Positions 57,158 through 64,000 of a stretch of 64,000 nucleotides of DNA are shown here, piece by piece. The notes below the pieces were generated by a model that saw only the letters and a list, made by a program, of their open reading frames with translations, ran no database searches and had not been told where the DNA came from. The DNA is taken from NCBI RefSeq assembly GCF_003569765.1, contig NZ_QXMG01000032.1:1-64000 (forward strand). Reading direction: 5' to 3'. Position 1 is the first letter of the stretch, and each line of letters starts with the position of its first letter. The translations under genes were made by a program, and so were the position numbers. The DNA comes from Caldimonas tepidiphila (GTDB lineage Bacteria > Pseudomonadota > Gammaproteobacteria > Burkholderiales > Burkholderiaceae_C).

Positions 57158-58357
57158 CTAGCGGGTGCCGGCGCTGCCGCGCTCGCCGTCGCGGCGCTGC
57201 TGCGGCAGCCCCTGCGGCCGGTCGGCCGGGTGCTCGCCGGCCCTCGCCCACATCGCGCGCGTCGCCATCGTCACGGCCGGGACGCCCTCGACGCCGTGCA
57301 TCAGCGCGATCTCGCCGCGCTGCTCGTGGACGATCGCGTGCGACATCAGCCGCAGGCGCGGGTCGCCGGCGCGGTGCAGCGCCGCGTCGGCCATCGCGAT
57401 GGCGCCGCGGTGGTGGAAGCTCATCGCGTCGACGAAGGCGGCGTCGAACTCGCCGCCGCGCAGGCGCCGCAGCGCCGCGAGCCGGGCGGGGTCGAGCAGG
57501 CCGGGCATCGCCGCGCGCTCCTGCTCGGAGCAGACGAAGGCGGGCGGCGCGTCGAACCAGCTGCGCCACCACTGCGCGAGGATCGCCACCTCGCCCTTCT
57601 GTGTCGCGATCATCAGCCGCGCCAGCGCGCGCAGCTGCGGGTCGGCGGCCTGCTTCGCCGCGAGCGACGCGAGCTCGATGCCCTGCTCGTGATGCACCGC
57701 CATGTGGCGCATGTAGTCGCGGTCCCGGGCCGTGTCGCCGCCGAGGTGCGGCAGCTCGCGCTGCTGGCTGCCGAGCGCGGCCAGCACGCCGAGCAGCAGC
57801 GTGCCCCCGGCCGCGAGCGCGCCCCAGCGCGCGGCGAAGCGGCGGTGCGGGGACGGCACGCGCCGCGCCAACCGGTCGCGCACCCAGGGGAACAGCGGGT
57901 AGAGCGAGGCGGACAGCAGGTGCACCACCAGGCCCAGCCAGTAGGCCTGCAGCAGCGTGAAGGCCGGCTGCCGGAACGGCAGCAGCGGCACGATGAGGAA
58001 CCACTCGATGGCCGAGGTCAGCAGCGCCCAGGGCACCGCGGCGAGCAGGATCGCCGGCGGCGACAGCCGCGCGGTCCAGCGGCCGAGCAGGCCGAAGAAC
58101 ACCACCGCCCACAGGATGTCGGCGGACTGGTGGATCAGGATGCCGAGCGCGAGCACCGGCCAGCCCGGCTCGGCCTGGAACGCGGCATCGCGCATCAGCA
58201 GCGACGCGACGATCATCCAGTCCACCCCGACGTCGCGGCCGATGCGCGCGGCGCCGAGCGAGACCGCGACGGTCGAGAAGGTACTCGTCACCAGGCCGAG
58301 CAGGAAGGCGGCGCGCAGGTTCAGGCGCGTGTCGTCGTGCGGGGCCGGCTCGTGCAT
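57158..58357 (-). CDS. Multi-TM protein with C-terminal DUF305 domain
   Basis: The protein has 399 residues. The N-terminal half (about 15-200) has several hydrophobic segments (AAFLLGLVTSTFSTVAVSLG, DILWAVVFFGLLG, LLLGVLAALG) and may form a membrane-embedded domain. The C-terminal DUF305 domain (about 205-375) is ferritin-like and has two motifs: HMAVHHEQGIELA and FVDAMSFHHRGAIAMA. The paired His and Met residues are typical metal-contact positions. DUF305 proteins include the cyanobacterial copper-binding CopM. Membrane fusion is less common than soluble secreted DUF305. It is divergent from the DUF1326 gene, across a G-tract palindrome. Confidence 0.83.
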   Translation of the reverse strand: MHEPAPHDDTRLNLRAAFLLGLVTSTFSTVAVSLGAARIGRDVGVDWMIVASLLMRDAAFQAEPGWPVLALGILIHQSADILWAVVFFGLLGRWTARLSPPAILLAAVPWALLTSAIEWFLIVPLLPFRQPAFTLLQAYWLGLVVHLLSASLYPLFPWVRDRLARRVPSPHRRFAARWGALAAGGTLLLGVLAALGSQQRELPHLGGDTARDRDYMRHMAVHHEQGIELASLAAKQAADPQLRALARLMIATQKGEVAILAQWWRSWFDAPPAFVCSEQERAAMPGLLDPARLAALRRLRGGEFDAAFVDAMSFHHRGAIAMADAALHRAGDPRLRLMSHAIVHEQRGEIALMHGVEGVPAVTMATRAMWARAGEHPADRPQGLPQQRRDGERGSAGTR

Positions 58358-58444
58358 GTCCTGCCGCAGGCAAAGTTCCTGCCCGGCGGCGGGCTGTACG
58401 CCATTTCATGGGAAAGGAGATCTGTCAAGGATCCAGCCCGCAGC

Positions 58445-58463
58445 ACCCCCTCGAATAGGGGGT
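58445..58463. promoter_or_regulatory. G-tract palindrome resembling a CsoR/RcnR-type operator
   Basis: ACCCCCT-cgaat-AGGGGGT is a perfect 7-bp palindrome followed by AT, matching the style of CsoR/RcnR operators (A/T-flanked C5/G5 tracts such as ATACCCCC...GGGGGTAT). It lies in the 203-base divergent gap between the DUF305 and DUF1326 genes. No csoR-like gene is in view. The operator assignment is inference. Confidence 0.5.
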
Positions 58464-58560
58464 ATGGGCCTCCCGGCAACGGCGTAGCTTGGAGTGCAGG
58501 GCCGGTCCTCGGCGCCGGCTTCCGGACGCTTCATCCCCGAGCCGAGAGGAGGGTGCAGCC

Positions 58561-59193
58561 ATGGCATTGGCAGACTGGCGCCTCGAAGGCGAATGGATCA
58601 AGAACTGCATCTGCGCCTACGGGTGCCCGTGCGACTTCAACGCGCCGCCGACGCACGGCGAGTGCAAGGGGCTGCTGGGGATGCGCATCACCCGCGGCCA
58701 TTTCGAGGACGTGGTGCTCGACGGCCTGTCCTTCTTCGTCCTGGTCGGGTTCCCGGGGCCGCTGCACGAGGGCAACGGGCAGGCCCAGCCGATCCTCGAC
58801 GAGCGCGCCAGCCCCGCGCAGCGCGAGGCGCTGTTCAAGATCATGTCGGGGCAGCATTCGGCGCAGGGCACGCTGTTCCACATCTTCAGCCTGATCGTCA
58901 CGAAGATGCACGAGCCGGTGTTCGCGCCGGTGAGCCTGGACTTCGACGAGGAGGCGCGCAGCGCGCGCCTGGCGATCGACGGCGTGCTGGAGACCGAGGT
59001 CGAGCCGATCCGCAACCCGGTCACCGGCGCGGAGCTCCGCATCCAGGTCGTGCTGCCCGAGGGCTTCGAGCACATCAAGGGCGAGGTGGCGTCGGCCGAC
59101 ATCCGCTGCAAGGGCGCGATCCCCTTCGAGACCCGCGGCTCGCACAGCACGCTCGCGTACGTGGTCCACACGCCGCAGGGCGTCGCCGCCTGA
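58561..59193 (+). CDS. DUF1326 family protein
   Basis: The protein has 210 residues and no signal peptide. The family N-terminus carries C16, C18, C22, C24 and C35 (NCICAYGCPCDF ... GEC), a Cys-rich metal-binding-looking cluster. Beta-rich domains follow (HFEDVVLDGLSFFVLV, LFHIFSLIVTKMHEPVF). The start has GAGGAGG upstream. DUF1326 genes often neighbour DUF2182 genes, as here (56 bases downstream). The function is unknown, but the layout suggests a metal-dependent membrane process. Confidence 0.85.
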   Translation: MALADWRLEGEWIKNCICAYGCPCDFNAPPTHGECKGLLGMRITRGHFEDVVLDGLSFFVLVGFPGPLHEGNGQAQPILDERASPAQREALFKIMSGQHSAQGTLFHIFSLIVTKMHEPVFAPVSLDFDEEARSARLAIDGVLETEVEPIRNPVTGAELRIQVVLPEGFEHIKGEVASADIRCKGAIPFETRGSHSTLAYVVHTPQGVAA

Positions 59194-59248
59194 GCGCGGC
59201 AGCGCTTTCGCGGCGCTGCGCGCAGCAGGTGCTGTCCGGAGGCGGGAC

Positions 59249-60040
59249 ATGGCCGGCGCGTCGATCCTGAGGGCCGCGCTGCGGCACGAGCGGTGGCTGG
59301 TCGCGGGCGGCCTGCTGCTGGTCGTCGCGCTGGCCTGGGCCTACCTGTGGTCCGGCGCCGGGATGATGCAGCAGATGGGCGACATGGCGATGCCGATGTC
59401 CGGGCCCTGGACGCCGGGACAGGCGCTGCTGATGTGGGTGATGTGGGTGGTGATGATGGCGGCGATGATGCTGCCGGGCGCGGCGCCGATGGTGCTGCTG
59501 TACGACGGCATCGCGCGCACGCGCCGGGCGCGCGGCGAGGCCGCGGGCGGGGCGGGGCCCTTCGCCGCGGGCTATCTCGCCGTGTGGGCGGGTTTCAGCG
59601 CGCTGGCGGTGGCGCTGCAGTTCGCGCTGGAGCAGGCGGCGCTGCTGTCGCCGATGATGGAGACGACGAGCATCGGCCTGGCCGGCGCGGTGTTCGTCGC
59701 CGCCGGCATCTACCAGTGGACGCCGCTGAAGCAGCGCTGCCTGCGGCACTGCCGCTCGCCGCTGGAGTTCGTGCTGGCGCACTGGCGCGAGGGGCGGCGC
59801 GGCGCCTTCCTGATGGGCGCGCGCCACGGACGGGACTGCCTCGGCTGCTGCGCGATGCTGATGCTGCTGCTGTTCGTCGGCGGCGTGATGAACCTGGGCT
59901 GGATCGCCGCGCTCGCGCTGTTCGTGCTGGTCGAGAAGCTCGCGCCCGCCGGCCACTGGATCGGCCGGGTCGCCGGATTGCTGCTGCTCGCCTGGGGCCT
60001 CGCGACGCTCGCCGCCGCCTTCCTGCCGGCCGCGTCCTGA
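59249..60040 (+). CDS. DUF2182 predicted metal-binding membrane protein
   Basis: The protein has 263 residues with about six transmembrane segments (VAGGLLLVVALAWAYLW, ALLMWVMWVVMMAAMMLPGA, YLAVWAGFSALAVALQ, and others). A Met-rich loop after the first segment (GMMQQMGDMAMPM) and HGRDCLGCCAMLML look like soft-metal binding sites. The family is annotated as a predicted metal-binding integral membrane protein. CCGGAGG precedes the ATG. It is in operon with the DUF1326 gene before it and the CNBD gene after it. Confidence 0.85.
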   Translation: MAGASILRAALRHERWLVAGGLLLVVALAWAYLWSGAGMMQQMGDMAMPMSGPWTPGQALLMWVMWVVMMAAMMLPGAAPMVLLYDGIARTRRARGEAAGGAGPFAAGYLAVWAGFSALAVALQFALEQAALLSPMMETTSIGLAGAVFVAAGIYQWTPLKQRCLRHCRSPLEFVLAHWREGRRGAFLMGARHGRDCLGCCAMLMLLLFVGGVMNLGWIAALALFVLVEKLAPAGHWIGRVAGLLLLAWGLATLAAAFLPAAS

Positions 60041-60078
60041 GCCGCCCCGCCCAGCATGGGAACCGCCGGGGAGCGCGC

Positions 60079-60546
60079 ATGGATTTCGAGGAACTGGTCG
60101 ACGCCATCCAGCTGCTGAACACCGAGGACGCCTTCCGGCCGCGGCTGGACGCGGCGCAGTGGCGGCTGCTGGGGGGCTACCTGGACCGCAGCGAGGTGGC
60201 CGCGGGCGAGCTGGCGATCCGCCAGGACGACACCGCCCGCGGCATGCACTTCCTCGGCCAGGGCTCGATGCAGGTGTTCCGCCGGGGCGGGCCGCCCGGC
60301 AGCCTGAAGGTCGCGATCCTGCGGCCGGGCGCGGTGCTCGGCGAGCCCTCGCTGTTCGGCGAGGGGCCGCGCATGGCGAGCGTCGAGGCGATGACGCCCT
60401 GCCTGCTGTGGACGCTGACGCCGCAGCGCTTCGACGAGATGACGCAGTGCCATCCCGCCCTGGCGCTCGAGGTGATGCGGGCGGCCGGCGCGGTGATGGC
60501 GGCGCGGCTGCGCGCGAGCATCGCGCGCCAGATGCCGATTCCGTGA
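60079..60546 (+). CDS. Stand-alone cyclic-nucleotide-binding domain protein
   Basis: The protein has 155 residues. The CNBD beta-roll is at about 35-140, with LAIRQDDTARGMHFLGQGSMQVF and a GEPSLFGEGPRMASVEAM phosphate-cassette-like segment. It has neither an HTH nor a catalytic domain, so it is not a CRP-type activator by itself. The phosphate-cassette Arg pattern (GExxLFxxGPRxA) is close to that of FNR/CRP-like proteins but deviates from the classic FGELALIxxxPRAATV. It could sense a cyclic nucleotide or interact with the membrane protein before it. Confidence 0.82.
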   Translation: MDFEELVDAIQLLNTEDAFRPRLDAAQWRLLGGYLDRSEVAAGELAIRQDDTARGMHFLGQGSMQVFRRGGPPGSLKVAILRPGAVLGEPSLFGEGPRMASVEAMTPCLLWTLTPQRFDEMTQCHPALALEVMRAAGAVMAARLRASIARQMPIP

Positions 60547-60601
60547 GGAGCGGCGCGGAGCCGGCCCGGGGCGGCTCCGCGCCGCCGGCGCGCGAGCGTG
60601 C

Positions 60602-62086
60602 TTACTGGGGCCGGGTGGCCGGAGGCGCCGGCTGGGGCTGCGAACCTGCCGCGCGGGCCTCGGCCTGCGCCTTGGCGCGGGCGTCGAGCTCCGCCAGCGG
60701 CGTTGCCGTCGGGGTGCTGTCCACCACCGGGCAGCGCTCGGCCGCGTCCTCGCCCGCGCTCCAGCCCGTCTCGATCGCGGCACCGGTGTCGACGCGCGAC
60801 AGGCCGAGCGTTCCCGTCAGCGAGTTCAGGGCCGCCTGCGCACGCGCATAGGCGATGTGCAGGTCGTATGCGGCGTTGGCGTAGGCGCGGCGCGAGGTGT
60901 AGACCTCGTTCTGCGCGTTGAGCAGGTCGAGCAGGCTGCGCTGGCCGATCTCGAACTGCTGCCGGTAGGAGTCGCGCGCGCGCTCGATCGCCGCCATGTT
61001 GCGTGCGAGGTAGCGCAGCTGCGTGCCCAGCTTGTCGGTGTCGTGGTGCGCGATGGCCGCCGTCTGCCGCACCTCGCGGCAGGTGCGGTCGCGCACGTCG
61101 GCGGCTTGCGCGATCAGGTCGGCGAGCTGGCGGCTGCGCGCCCGGTCGCTGCCGCCGTTGAACAGGTTCCAGTTCAGCACCAGCTCGGCGGTCACGTCGC
61201 GCTGCTGGTCGATGTTGCCGTTCAGGTTCTCGCCGGTGCTGGTGCGCGCCCGCGCCTCCAGGCGCGGCTGGTAGGTGCCGCGCTGCCCCTCGGCCTGCGC
61301 CCGGGCGGCGCGCAGGTTCTCGATGGCGGCGCTGATCGCGGCGTTGCGTGCCAATGCCTGCGCCACCGTCTCCTGCGCATTGCCGGGCAGCCCCTCCTTC
61401 AGCAGCGGCCCGAGGGCTGCGGCCGGCGGCGGCGCCTCGCCGACGATGCGCTGGTAGCGCGCGTTCACGTCGTGCAGGTTGGCCAGCTCGGTGGCGAGGT
61501 TCGACTCCGCGAGCGCCAGGCGCGCCCCGGCCTGGTCGACGTCCACGCCGCGGCCCACGCCGGCCTTGAAGCGGCTCTCGATCTGGTCGTTGAACACCTT
61601 GTGCTGGACATAGTTGTCCTCCGCCTGCTGGACCAGCTGGCGGTAGCGCAGCACGTCGTAGTAGGCGCGTGCCGCCTCGAGCGCGGTCTGCTCGCTGACG
61701 TCGACGAACTCGAAGTAGCGCGCGTTCTTCACGTGGCCGAGGCGGCCCACTTCCTTGCGCGTGGCGAAGCCGTCCCACAGCAGCTGGGTCACGCTCAGCC
61801 CGGCGCCCCGGTAGCTCACGCCCCGGTAGGTGGAGGGCTGCAGATCGGTGCGGTCGCGCGTGCGCCCCAGGTTGGCGTTCACGTCCAGGCGCGGATAGTA
61901 GGCGCCGCGGGCGACGCCGATCTCGTGGTCGGCCGCCTGGAAGGCGTGGAAGCGCGCCGTGACCTCCGGGTTGGTGACGATCGCCTTCTGGGTGCTCAGT
62001 TGCAGCGGGTCGGACGCCTGCTGCGCCAGTGCAGCGCCACAGCAGAGAAGAGCAGAGGCAATGCTGAGAAGCTTGAGACGCGGCAT
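60602..62086 (-). CDS. TolC-family outer-membrane efflux/secretion protein (LapE-like)
   Basis: The protein has 494 residues. The start at 62086 gives a clean signal peptide (MPRLKLLSIASALLCCGAALA, cut before Q). Two TolC repeats carry coiled coils (about 50-240 and 260-450) with the LLNAQNEVYTSRRAY hallmark. The C-terminal tail is Ala/Pro/Gln-rich. It is the outer-membrane channel of a type I secretion system. The divergent lapG-lapD genes suggest it exports a LapA-type adhesin. No ATPase or membrane-fusion genes are in this window. No RBS is evident on this strand. Confidence 0.88.
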   Translation of the reverse strand: MPRLKLLSIASALLCCGAALAQQASDPLQLSTQKAIVTNPEVTARFHAFQAADHEIGVARGAYYPRLDVNANLGRTRDRTDLQPSTYRGVSYRGAGLSVTQLLWDGFATRKEVGRLGHVKNARYFEFVDVSEQTALEAARAYYDVLRYRQLVQQAEDNYVQHKVFNDQIESRFKAGVGRGVDVDQAGARLALAESNLATELANLHDVNARYQRIVGEAPPPAAALGPLLKEGLPGNAQETVAQALARNAAISAAIENLRAARAQAEGQRGTYQPRLEARARTSTGENLNGNIDQQRDVTAELVLNWNLFNGGSDRARSRQLADLIAQAADVRDRTCREVRQTAAIAHHDTDKLGTQLRYLARNMAAIERARDSYRQQFEIGQRSLLDLLNAQNEVYTSRRAYANAAYDLHIAYARAQAALNSLTGTLGLSRVDTGAAIETGWSAGEDAAERCPVVDSTPTATPLAELDARAKAQAEARAAGSQPQPAPPATRPQ

Positions 62087-62307
62087 AGGGAGAAGGCAGT
62101 TGAGGAGGTCACGCGGAAGTCCCGGCTTCCCGGAAGGAAGAAGGACGCGAAGGTCGTAGAATGATAACGAATTGTCACTAATTTCGATCAAGTTTACTTT
62201 GCCTGAGTGTGTTATCAGGCACAGCGGCAAGACTCTACGGAAGTCGCGCATCTGCAACTCTGTACAACCCGCGCCGGCATGGTGGCCCGGCTCAAATTGC
62301 GGTCGCG
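62087..62307. promoter_or_regulatory. Divergent promoter region between tolC (lapE-like) and lapG
   Basis: This AT-richer gap contains TGATAAC (62162-62168) and GTTATCA (62211-62217), a perfect 7-bp inverted repeat 42 bases apart. Candidate elements are TTGTCA 62172 with TACTTT 62195 for lapG (17-base spacing), and TTGATC for the minus strand. No gene is visible. The regulator is unknown. Confidence 0.4.
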
Positions 62308-63027
62308 ATGGTCGATATGCCCTTGATGGCACGAAGCGAGAGGGCAAGCCCGGAGTCCGCAGGCAGTGGCGCCAAGCGGCTTCGCTTGCGCGTGCTCTGC
62401 CATGTCGCGGCAGCGCTGCTGCTGCTCTTCTCCGTCGAGCCCCAAGCGTGGGATGTCGTGCGCATGCGCGCCGCCGCGCAGCAGCACGGGCCGCTTGCGG
62501 TGTCCGGCGTGCAGGCGCTCGAGGCGACGCTCGCGGCGGCGCGGCAGCGGCCCGAGGCCGAGCGGCTGCAGATCGTCAACCGCTTCTTCAACGAGCGCAT
62601 CCGTTACGCCGACGACCTCGAGACCACCGGGCTGGCCGACCAGTGGGCCAGCCCGGTGGAGTTGCTCGGGCGGGGTGCCGGCGACTGCGAGGACTACTCG
62701 ATCGCCAAGTACTTCTCGCTGATCGCCGCCGGCGTGCCGAGCGCACGGCTGCGGCTGGTTTATGTTCGGGCCGAGGTGGAGGGCCTCTCCGTGGCCCACA
62801 TGGTGCTCGCCTACTACGCGCAGCCCTCCGCCGAGCCGCTGCTGCTCGACAACCTGCGGCCCGAGATCCTCAAGGCCTCGTTGCGGCCCGACCTGCGGCC
62901 GGTCTTCAGCTTCAGTGCCGAGGGTCTGTGGCAGGGGACCGGCTCCGTGACCGCCGGGAATCCGGTCGAGCGGCTGTCGCGCTGGCGGGAAGTGATCACC
63001 AAGACCCGCCTGGAAGGCCTCATGTGA
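62308..63027 (+). CDS. lapG: Periplasmic transglutaminase-like cysteine protease
   Basis: The protein has 239 residues from ATG 62308; in-frame ATGs at 62317 and 62326 are alternatives. A hydrophobic export segment is at about 28-44. The catalytic triad C127 (GAGDCEDYS), H164 (VAHMVLAYY) and D181 (LLLDNL) has the same spacing as Pseudomonas LapG. It cleaves the N-terminus of LapA-type adhesins to release biofilm cells and is held inactive by LapD when c-di-GMP is high. It lies 31 bases before lapD. Confidence 0.9.
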   Translation: MVDMPLMARSERASPESAGSGAKRLRLRVLCHVAAALLLLFSVEPQAWDVVRMRAAAQQHGPLAVSGVQALEATLAAARQRPEAERLQIVNRFFNERIRYADDLETTGLADQWASPVELLGRGAGDCEDYSIAKYFSLIAAGVPSARLRLVYVRAEVEGLSVAHMVLAYYAQPSAEPLLLDNLRPEILKASLRPDLRPVFSFSAEGLWQGTGSVTAGNPVERLSRWREVITKTRLEGLM

Positions 63028-63058
63028 GCAATCCGATCGAGTTTCCCGAGGGGACACC

Positions 63059-64000
63059 ATGTCCATGATCCGTCAGTTCTGGCTGCTGCTGCTCGTCACG
63101 ATCGTCGCGGCCCTGCTCGGCAGCGTCGCGGTCAGCGTCGATGCCGCGCGCGGCTACCTGGAGACGCAGCTGCGGCTCAAGAACAGCGACAACGCCCAGG
63201 CGCTGGCGCTCAGCCTCTCGCAGCTCGGCGGCGGCGTGACCCAGGCCGAGATCGCGATCGCCGCACAGTTCAACACCGGCTTCTACCAGCGCATCCGGCT
63301 GCTGGGACCGGACGGGAGCGTGCTCGTCGAGCAGGCCGCCGAATCGCAGCCGGCCGACGCGCCCGGCTGGTTCGTCAGGGCGGTGCCCCTCGAGTCGGTT
63401 CCCGGCTTCGCCGAGCTGATGGATGGGTGGCGGCCGATGGGCCGCATCGAGGTGGTGAGCGCCTCCAGCTTCGCCCATGACGACCTGTGGCGCGGCACGG
63501 TGCGCACCGCCGGCTGGCTGGCGCTGGTGGGCCTGCTCACTGCGACGGCGGGAGCGCTGGTGATCCGCCGGCTGCGCGCGCCGCTGCAGGACACGGTGGC
63601 GCAGGCGCGCGCGCTGCTCGAGCGCCGCTTCGTGCGCATGCCCGAGCCTTCCGTGCCGGAGCTGCGCGAACTGAGCCGCGCCATGAACAACGTGGTGCAG
63701 CGCCTGCAGAGCATGCTCGGCGAGCAGTCCGCGCAGATCGAGGCGCTGCGGCAGCAGACCCAGAGCGACGAGCTCACGGGGCTGGCCAACCGGTCCCATT
63801 TCCTGCGCCAGTTGCTGAGCCTCGCGGAGCGGGAGGATGCTCCGGCCGCCGCCGCGCTGGCGCTGGTGCGCGTGAGCCATCTCGCCGAGATCAACCGCGA
63901 GCTCGGCCGCGCCGAGACCGACGCGCTGCTGCGCGCGGTGGCGACGGCGCTCGGCGGCGCGGGCTCCGGGCAGTGCATCGCGGGCCGGCTCAACGGCAGC
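63059..64000 (+). CDS. lapD: LapD-type c-di-GMP receptor (3'-truncated by window end)
   Basis: The N-terminal 314 residues are present. A membrane anchor is at about 5-28, then a periplasmic output domain (about 30-155) with the LapG-binding region (SSFAHDDLWRGTV), a second membrane segment at about 157-178, a HAMP-like stretch (RRLRAPLQDTV), and the start of a GGDEF domain (DELTGLANRSHF). The c-di-GMP-binding EAL domain should follow beyond the window. GAGGGG precedes the ATG. It senses cytoplasmic c-di-GMP and sequesters LapG. Confidence 0.88.
   Translation, partial: MSMIRQFWLLLLVTIVAALLGSVAVSVDAARGYLETQLRLKNSDNAQALALSLSQLGGGVTQAEIAIAAQFNTGFYQRIRLLGPDGSVLVEQAAESQPADAPGWFVRAVPLESVPGFAELMDGWRPMGRIEVVSASSFAHDDLWRGTVRTAGWLALVGLLTATAGALVIRRLRAPLQDTVAQARALLERRFVRMPEPSVPELRELSRAMNNVVQRLQSMLGEQSAQIEALRQQTQSDELTGLANRSHFLRQLLSLAEREDAPAAAALALVRVSHLAEINRELGRAETDALLRAVATALGGAGSGQCIAGRLNGS

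Noticed and set aside
62161-62182. Fur-box-like sequence in the tolC/lapG gap
   Set aside because: It matches only one half (AATGATAA) of the 19-bp consensus and the neighbouring genes have no iron link, so I keep only the long-range repeat.

Overview
The window is GC-rich bacterial chromosome with dense gene packing. It carries a replication-start neighbourhood in the order rpmH / dnaA-dnaN-gyrB (no recF between dnaN and gyrB), with rpmH-rnpA-yidD-yidC-mnmE on the other strand. Together with the CX14CX2C-type QueE, the N-acetylglutaminylglutamine amide (NAGGN) osmolyte genes, an exported PHB-depolymerase-like esterase and a Lap-type biofilm system, this suggests a betaproteobacterium of the order Burkholderiales, perhaps near Rubrivivax, Caldimonas or Schlegelella. 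The taxon is an inference; no 16S gene is present.

Region 1 (1-12041) is accessory carbohydrate metabolism. It holds the tail of one and three complete copies of a secreted right-handed parallel beta-helix protein with an N-terminal fibronectin-III-like domain. Two copies are predicted lipoproteins and one is soluble. They are followed by a family 2 glycoside hydrolase and a tight galT-galK-galM operon, so the block reads as breakdown of a galactose-containing polymer feeding the Leloir pathway. A palindrome resembling a CRP-family site lies in front of the first complete beta-helix gene.

Region 2 (12076-27134) is mostly housekeeping: a DnaQ-type exonuclease, a Pat-type acyl-CoA-synthetase/acetyltransferase fusion, a small cupin, queE-queD (7-deazaguanine synthesis), a bacterial alpha-2-macroglobulin overlapping pbpC by four bases, and a SAM methyltransferase.

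Region 3 (27408-33460) is the NAGGN osmoprotectant cluster (AsnO-type amidotransferase, GNAT/ATP-grasp ligase, M42 peptidase), with a convergent PHB-depolymerase-like esterase. Region 4 (33771-41940) holds small hypothetical and stress genes: a glycine-zipper protein, an alpha/beta hydrolase, cspA with a strong terminator, an unknown 82-residue protein, a DUF1289 protein, an unusual pair of NodU/CmcH carbamoyltransferase and dimethylformamidase-like protein, ohrR-ohr with a clear operator, and a K+ channel.

Region 5 (42050-46498) looks less ancestral: a PLD-nuclease/SF2-helicase/DUF3427 protein (possible defence) and an exported cyanophycinase with a Ser-Thr microsatellite. Region 6 (46960-57112) is the origin region, with DnaA boxes on both sides of dnaA. 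Region 7 (57158-60546) groups a membrane-anchored DUF305 protein, DUF1326, DUF2182 and a CNBD-only protein around a CsoR/RcnR-like G-tract palindrome. It is the best candidate here for an undescribed system, probably in metal (copper?) handling. Region 8 (60602-64000) is a lapE-like tolC gene divergent from lapG-lapD (c-di-GMP control of adhesin release); lapD runs off the window end.
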